From: Opitutia bacterium UBA957
GTDB lineage: Bacteria > Verrucomicrobiota > Verrucomicrobiia > Opitutales > UBA953
DNA length: 18,614 nt
NCBI GenBank assembly: GCA_002293065.1
Contig: DBCN01000118.1
Location: 2,503 to 21,116 of the forward strand
Direction: 5' to 3'
Shown piece after piece: positions 14,529 to 18,614 of the stretch. A model generated the notes under the pieces. The model was not told where the DNA came from. It saw only the letters and a program-made list of their open reading frames with translations, and did not search any database. A program made the translations under genes and the position numbers. Numbering within the stretch: the first letter of the stretch is position 1; each line of letters opens with the position of its first letter.

Positions 14529-15264
14529 GCATCCTTCCAACGGTCCCCGCCCGCTGATTCCCGGCCAGGTCAAGTCTTGGCTCGGCGTGGTCGCCTTCGT
14601 CCTCGTGGCGGTGGCGGTCTTGGGCTACGCCTTCGTCGCCATCCGTCCGACCACGAATGCCGACCTCGATCGCCGTACCGCCCAGAAGGCGCTGCGGGCC
14701 GACACCGAGGCCAAGGCGCAGGCCTTGCTCACCGCTCCGGCGAAGAATGCCGATGGCACCTATCGCCTCCCGGTCGCCGATGCGATGGCGGTGATCGCCG
14801 CCAACCCGAAGGTCTTGGCCGACATGCGCAAGCCCGCGGCGGCCCCGGCCCCCACCACGTCGTCCGCTGCCTTCGTGAAGGCCGATGACGAGCAGATGAA
14901 GCGCGGTCAGGCGGTCTATTCCCGGACCTGCATCGCTTGTCACCAGCCGACGGGCAAGGGTCTCGCCCCGGTCTTCCCGCCGATTGCAGGCGTGCCGATC
15001 GTGAACGGCGACCCGGCTTTGACGATCAAGTTCATCCTCCATGGTTTGATGGGCCCCATCACCGTGGAAGGCGTCACCTACAACAGCATGATGCCGCCGG
15101 TCGCCGGCGTGAGCGATCAAGACATCGCCGATGTGCTCACCTATGTCCGCCAAAGCTTCGGTAACCAGTCCAACCCGGTCACCGCTGACCAGGTGAAGGC
15201 CGTCCGCGCCGCGAACGCGACCCGCACCGCACCTTGGAACACCGCCGAACTCGGCCTCAAGTAA
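14521..15264 (+). CDS. Membrane-anchored monoheme cytochrome c linked to alternative complex III
   Basis: A class I cytochrome c, probably an electron carrier docked to ACIII or to the CcoN-like module. The 247-residue product has a short cytoplasmic start, one membrane helix (about 20-41), a linker with TYRLPVADAMAVIAANP, an Ala/Pro hinge (PAAAPAPTT) and a heme domain with CIACHQ (C137, C140, H141) and a likely Met ligand in NSMMPPVAG. The LPVADAM segment recalls the RIPIDRAM motif seen in small proteins of oxidase operons; that link is only an inference. ATG14521 is used because it overlaps the actF stop by 8 nt; the frame is open upstream inside actF. Its heme domain is clearly related to that of the last gene of the operon (LTYVRQSFGNQ here, ATYVRQAWGNQ there). 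Confidence 0.88.
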
Positions 15265-15279
15265 TCCCCTTACAACACG

Positions 15280-16731
15280 ATGAGTCAGGAAAACCCAAAT
15301 AGCCGTCCGCAAGGGCAGGGCCGTCCCCAGGGGCGCCCCGCCGGGACCGGCTCCCCCCGCATTTCCCGCGTCGATGCCAGCGTCGCCGGCCCCGTGAAGT
15401 TCTTCTTCGCTTCGGCGCTGCTCTGGTTGCTCGTCTCCTCGGTGCTTGCGGTCATCACCGCGGTGAAACTGCACCTGCCGGGCTTCCTCAACGGTTGCGA
15501 ATTCTTCACCTTCGGCCGGCTGGACGCCATCCAACGCAACGTCTTCTTCTACGGTTGGGCGTCCAACGCCTTGATCGGTTTGAACCTCTGGTTGCTGGCT
15601 TCCCTCGGCCGCTTCGAGTTCCGCAACGCTTGGATCGCCACCTTGGGCGGTCTGATCTGGAACCTCGCGCTGACCGTTGGGCTCGCGTTCGTGCTGCTCG
15701 ATTCGCAGAATCCCTTCGAACTCCTGGAGCTGCCCCGTGGCGTTGCCCCTGCGTTCTTCGTGGCTTTCCTGTTGGCGGCCCTCTGGCCGGCCGTGGCCTT
15801 CGCGCGCCGCCCCACGAGCCACGTCTTCGTTTCGCAGTGGTATATCCTGGGGGCCTCCTTCGTCTTGCCGGTGGTGTATCTCCTGGCCCAGCTCATGGTG
15901 CTCTGGTGCCCCACGAACGGCGTGCTGCAGGCCTTGGTGCATGGCTGGTTCCTGCAGAACTTCCTCTACCTCTGGTTGGGCGCCTCCGCCTTGGCCGCCG
16001 TCTATTACTTCCTGCCCAAGGAACTCGGCACCACCCTCACCGGTTACTACCTTTCGACCGTCGGTTTCTGGACCCTCTTCCTCTTCGTGGGTTGGATCGG
16101 TCCGGCGACTTTGCTCGGTAGCCCGCTGCCCCTCTGGATCCAGTCGACGGGCATCGTGGCCGCCGTGTTGCTGCTCATCCCGCTCACGATCACCTCGATC
16201 AACTTCTTCGGCACGCTCTCCCGCGACTCGGGTTGGTCGCGGGCCTGGAACAACACGACGCTCCGTTTCGTCGCCTTCGGTCTGGTCGCCTACACGTTGG
16301 CGACCCTGCTTCAGGTGGTCTTCGCGGCCCGCTCGCTCAATGCCCTCGTCCGCTTCACCGCCTTCACCGCCGGCCAGCAGCAATTGCTGACCTACGCCTT
16401 CGTTTCGATGGTCATCTTCGGAGCGGCTTACTTCATCCTGCCGCGTTTGACGGGCGCTTTCTGGCCTTCCGCCAAACTGGTGCACCTGCACTTCTGGTCC
16501 TGCGCCTTGGCCGTGGTCGGTTCGGTCGCCGGCTCCTTGGTCTTCGGTTGGACGCAAGGCGCCGCGCTGGCCGCCGCCAAGCCTTTCGCCGACACCGCGC
16601 ATCCGCAGGCCGCCCTGCTGGGCTCGGCCTGCGCGGTCCTCTTCCTCATCGGTCACCTGGCCTTCGCGGTCAACGCTTTCGGCATGCTGACCTCCTGCTC
16701 ATCCTCGACCGACGAAGGTCGCCAAGCCTAA
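15280..16731 (+). CDS. ccoN-like: CcoN-like (cbb3 oxidase subunit I) protein lacking all heme and copper ligands
   Basis: The 483-residue product has the length and membrane-helix pattern of cbb3 oxidase subunit I. Family blocks are plain: FGRLDAIQRN (78-87), TSHVFVSQWYILGASF, YYFLPKELG, TGYYLSTVGFWTLF, LPLWIQSTG and AAYFILPRLTG. Yet the six metal-binding histidines of real CcoN (Pseudomonas stutzeri H60, H207, H257, H258, H347, H349) align with Q85, Q226, A276, T277, Q366 and Q368. The cross-linked Tyr251 aligns with V270. No gap is needed around these sites. It should not bind heme b, heme b3 or CuB, and so should not reduce oxygen. The gene is intact, with codon use like its neighbours, so it is kept by selection; a scaffold for the two cytochromes after it is my inference. 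A 30-residue Arg/Gln/Pro/Gly-rich tail precedes the first helix. Automatic pipelines will probably name it an active oxidase. Confidence 0.9.
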   Translation: MSQENPNSRPQGQGRPQGRPAGTGSPRISRVDASVAGPVKFFFASALLWLLVSSVLAVITAVKLHLPGFLNGCEFFTFGRLDAIQRNVFFYGWASNALIGLNLWLLASLGRFEFRNAWIATLGGLIWNLALTVGLAFVLLDSQNPFELLELPRGVAPAFFVAFLLAALWPAVAFARRPTSHVFVSQWYILGASFVLPVVYLLAQLMVLWCPTNGVLQALVHGWFLQNFLYLWLGASALAAVYYFLPKELGTTLTGYYLSTVGFWTLFLFVGWIGPATLLGSPLPLWIQSTGIVAAVLLLIPLTITSINFFGTLSRDSGWSRAWNNTTLRFVAFGLVAYTLATLLQVVFAARSLNALVRFTAFTAGQQQLLTYAFVSMVIFGAAYFILPRLTGAFWPSAKLVHLHFWSCALAVVGSVAGSLVFGWTQGAALAAAKPFADTAHPQAALLGSACAVLFLIGHLAFAVNAFGMLTSCSSSTDEGRQA

Positions 16732-16743
16732 TCCGCCCCGTCC

Positions 16744-17295
16744 ATGAATAACCTTAACCTCATCCTCGCGGGCGTCTTCTTTACCGTCGCCGCCCCGTTT
16801 GGTGGCTTGCTCCTCGGCGGCTATGCGCAGCTGGGCGCCCTCGGTCGTGCTCCGGCTGAAGAGGGTGGTCCGCTTTTCCCCGCCTTGGAGCCGGGCCTTG
16901 CGATCCAAGGTCGTCAGGTGTACCTCCAACTCGGTTGCGTCGCTTGCCACACCCAGCAGGTCCGTCCGGCGGGTCAGGGCAGCGATATCGCCCAAGGTTG
17001 GGGTGCCCGTCCTTCGGTCGCCCGCGACTACGTCCTTCAGCCTCAGGTTGCCCTCGGCAACCGCCGGGTTGGTCCGGACCTCGCCAACTATGGCGCGCGC
17101 GCCAAGTCCGACGCCGAAATCGCCGCCCATCTCTCGGCTCCCGCCGCTGGTTCCGCCATGCCGGCCTATGCCTTCCTCTTCAGCCCGGCCAAGGATGGCT
17201 CGCTTCAGCCGAACGAGCGGGGCGTGGCCCTCATCGCCTACCTGAAATCCCTTCGCCAAGATTATTCCTCGCCTGAAGCCAAATTGAAGCAGTGA
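16744..17295 (+). CDS. ccoO: CcoO-like membrane-anchored monoheme cytochrome c
   Basis: CcoO is the monoheme cytochrome c subunit that sits on CcoN in cbb3 oxidases. The 183-residue product has an N-terminal membrane helix (about 7-28) and the family block GRQVYLQLGCVACHTQQVRP, matching the GRDIYxxxGCxxCHSQMIRP pattern of CcoO, with heme cysteines C65 and C68 and ligand H69. NRRVGPDLANYGAR matches the KRTGPDLARVGGR block, and M139 in SAMPAYAFL is the probable distal ligand. The heme site is therefore complete even though the CcoN partner has lost its metals. It is shorter than most CcoO proteins (about 200-240). It starts 12 nt after the CcoN-like gene and ends 4 nt before the next cytochrome. 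Confidence 0.9.
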   Translation: MNNLNLILAGVFFTVAAPFGGLLLGGYAQLGALGRAPAEEGGPLFPALEPGLAIQGRQVYLQLGCVACHTQQVRPAGQGSDIAQGWGARPSVARDYVLQPQVALGNRRVGPDLANYGARAKSDAEIAAHLSAPAAGSAMPAYAFLFSPAKDGSLQPNERGVALIAYLKSLRQDYSSPEAKLKQ

Positions 17296-17299
17296 ACCC

Positions 17300-17989
17300 A
17301 TGAACGACTCTCACCGTCCCAATGACCGTCACCGCCGCCCTCGGGCGTCGTACAACGCAGGCGCCGAAGGCTTCTCCGACGGACGCCTCGTCGAGGTCCA
17401 CAATCAACTCGCCCATGACAAGGAAGAGCCCACCGAAGGCTTCTCCCTGTTGCCGGTCTTCGTGGTTTTCCTGTTTTGTGGCTTCGGCTTCTGGGGTGGC
17501 GTTTACCTCACCAACAATTCCGGCGATTTCAATCCCGGGTCCTTCGACCTCGATGCTCCCCGCGCCGTGGCGGCCAGCGGACCGATGGAATTCGAACCCG
17601 ATCCGGTGAAGGGCGAGAAGCTCTACGTCACCAACTGCGCCAGCTGCCACCAAGCCACGGGCTTGGGTGTCGCCGGAGCATTCCCTCCGTTGGCTGACTC
17701 TCCTTGGGTCGCCGGCAACGAGGAGCGCTTGGTCAAGATCATCATCGCTGGTTTAGCCGGTGAACTCGATTACAAGGGCACCAAATATAACGCCGCCATG
17801 CCGAACATCGGTGCCGGCCTCAAGGACGCCCAGGTTGCCCATATCGCCACCTATGTCCGCCAGGCTTGGGGTAATCAGGCCGGTGCGGTGACGGACGCCA
17901 AGGTCGCCGAGGTCCGCAAGGCCGTCGGCACGCGTGGCGCCTACAGCCCAGCCGAAATCCTGCAGGCGCATCCGTTGGAAACCAAGTAA
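17300..17989 (+). CDS. CcoP-position membrane-anchored cytochrome c with a single heme
   Basis: The last gene of the operon sits where ccoP lies in cbb3 operons. The 229-residue product has a charged N-terminal cytoplasmic stretch (with VEVHNQLAHDKEEPTEGF), one membrane helix (about 48-70), and one cytochrome c domain with CASCHQ (C113, C116, H117) and a likely Met ligand in NAAMPNIG. Real CcoP carries two hemes; here only one CXXCH exists. The heme domain is a paralogue of the cytochrome encoded at 14521-15264, sharing the order CxxCHQxTG, FPP, MP, TYVRQ-GNQ and a VTDAKVAEVRKA-type tail. It may shuttle electrons between ACIII, the CcoO-like protein and an oxidase encoded elsewhere. A strong terminator follows the stop by about 20 nt. 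Confidence 0.88.
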   Translation: MNDSHRPNDRHRRPRASYNAGAEGFSDGRLVEVHNQLAHDKEEPTEGFSLLPVFVVFLFCGFGFWGGVYLTNNSGDFNPGSFDLDAPRAVAASGPMEFEPDPVKGEKLYVTNCASCHQATGLGVAGAFPPLADSPWVAGNEERLVKIIIAGLAGELDYKGTKYNAAMPNIGAGLKDAQVAHIATYVRQAWGNQAGAVTDAKVAEVRKAVGTRGAYSPAEILQAHPLETK

Positions 17990-18010
17990 GCCCGACGCGG
18001 CTTACCAAGC

Positions 18011-18043
18011 AAAAGGCCCGGGGCTTGCGCCCCGGGCCTTTTT
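18011..18043. terminator. Bidirectional intrinsic terminator between the act operon and trxA
   Basis: AAAAGGCCCGGGGC (18011-18024) pairs perfectly with GCCCCGGGCCTTTT (18029-18042) around a TTGC loop. It ends with T residues on the plus strand and, because of the A run on the other side, also on the minus strand. It can therefore end both the respiratory operon and the convergent trxA transcript. Confidence 0.9.
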
Positions 18044-18063
18044 ATTGGTTTAGCCGTTAAGGC

Positions 18064-18399
18064 TTAGGCCGTTTGGTGCTTCTTGATGAAGGCGGCGATG
18101 TCACCCTTCGGGCGGGCCCCGACGATCTTATCGACGACTTGACCGTCCTTGAAGAGGAAGAGGGCGGGGATCGAAGTCACCCCTAGCTGAGTGGCCAGGT
18201 TACGGTTCGTATCCACGTCCACCTTGCAGATCTTCACGGTCGCACCCATCTCAGCGGCGAGCTGGTCAAGGACCGGGCCCAACTGCTTGCAGGGGCCGCA
18301 CCAGGTTGCCCAGAAGTCCACGAGGACGGGCACGGTCGACGATTTGATCGTCGATTCGAAGGTGTTGTTGTCGAGGTTGGTGATCAGTTCGGATGCCAT
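18064..18399 (-). CDS. trxA: Thioredoxin
   Basis: Thioredoxin is a small cytosolic thiol-disulfide reductant. The 111-residue product has the normal length and fold order: VPVLVDFWATWCGPCKQLGP with the WCGPC active site, the VDVDTNRNLATQLGV segment, the cis-proline in TSIPALFLF, and the GARPKGDIAAFI helix at the end. There is no signal peptide or membrane anchor, so this is not a periplasmic CcmG-type protein for cytochrome c maturation. It is convergent with the respiratory operon and shares its terminator. Only 8 nt separate its ATG from the stop of the upstream minus-strand gene, so the two are probably co-transcribed. The start has no Shine-Dalgarno (GACCTTCC-ATG). Confidence 0.97.
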   Translation of the reverse strand: MASELITNLDNNTFESTIKSSTVPVLVDFWATWCGPCKQLGPVLDQLAAEMGATVKICKVDVDTNRNLATQLGVTSIPALFLFKDGQVVDKIVGARPKGDIAAFIKKHQTA

Positions 18400-18407
18400 G
18401 GAAGGTC

Positions 18408-18614
18408 TTAGCCCTTGGTCTTGGAGAAGAGCTCCAAGTACAAGAAGACGGCTGCACTCAAGGAAGCCACAAGGGCGAGCACGTCAACCGCCGCAGCACC
18501 TTTACCGACGTTGCGGCTGCCGGCGGCGCCGGTCGTCGGGGAGACGCGCGGAGCGGGCGTTGCAACGGGAGCAGGAATCGGGGCGACGGGGGGACGCGGA
18601 GCACCAGCCACGGC
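18408..18614 (-). CDS. Small Pro/Ala-rich protein with C-terminal membrane helix, partial
   Basis: The minus-strand frame is open to the window edge and ends 8 nt before trxA. The visible part, about 68 residues, has a Pro/Ala/Val-rich low-complexity stretch (for example PVAPIPAPVATPAPRVSP) followed by a Gly-rich turn and one membrane helix near the end (VLALVASLSAAVFLYLELF) with a short positive tail, SKTKG. A GTG at 18609-18611 could start it, but the frame continues past the edge, so the true start is unknown. I do not recognise a family. Placement before trxA suggests a shared transcript, not a shared function. Confidence 0.5.
   Translation of the reverse strand, partial: AVAGAPRPPVAPIPAPVATPAPRVSPTTGAAGSRNVGKGAAAVDVLALVASLSAAVFLYLELFSKTKG

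Noticed and set aside
15280..16731. The CcoN-like gene as a decaying pseudogene
   Set aside because: It has no frameshift or stop, keeps normal length and coding bias, and its replaced ligands are mostly conservative Gln substitutions within otherwise well-kept family blocks. It also sits within a tight operon.
18064..18399. Thioredoxin as a cytochrome c maturation factor (CcmG/ResA type) for the neighbouring operon
   Set aside because: It has no signal peptide or anchor and matches cytosolic TrxA in length and motifs. It is also convergent with the operon, not part of it.

Overview
The window comes from a GC-rich bacterium whose codons mostly end in G or C. It most likely belongs to the Verrucomicrobiota (Opitutae-like). 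That placement is an inference from the alternative complex III operon, the compact gene spacing, and the almost complete lack of Shine-Dalgarno sequences before confident start codons. No tRNA, rRNA, CRISPR array, insertion sequence or phage gene was seen.

Left part (1-6103): a truncated minus-strand gene for a PF10672-like SAM-dependent methyltransferase is followed, divergently, by a large GH13 alpha-glucan debranching-type enzyme. Next comes a glycolytic set: gap, a strong terminator, then pgk and tpiA. Together these genes link glucan mobilisation to lower glycolysis.

Control region (6104-6423): this 320-bp gap holds a long inverted repeat just after tpiA. It also holds a near-consensus sigma70 promoter (TTGACT-17 bp-TATACT) whose -35 and -10 are each covered by an ACTTAAGTCAT palindrome, and a leader of about 150 nt.

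Respiratory operon (6424-17989): ten tightly packed genes. actABCDEF encode a complete alternative complex III (ACIII), the quinol:cytochrome c oxidoreductase that replaces bc1. Four more genes follow: a monoheme membrane cytochrome c, a CcoN-like heme-copper oxidase subunit I, a CcoO-like monoheme cytochrome and a CcoP-like protein with one heme instead of two. The operon ends at a strong bidirectional terminator. On the far side, convergent, lie trxA and the end of a small Pro/Ala-rich membrane protein.

The main discovery candidate is the CcoN-like protein (15280-16731). It aligns along its length with cbb3 oxidase subunit I, yet every metal-ligand histidine is replaced (Q85, Q226, A276, T277, Q366, Q368), and so is the cross-linked tyrosine. 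The gene is intact and uses the same codons as its neighbours. It therefore looks like a metal-free oxidase scaffold kept inside an ACIII operon with its c-type cytochrome partners. The operon as a whole encodes nine heme c sites but no oxygen-reducing centre.
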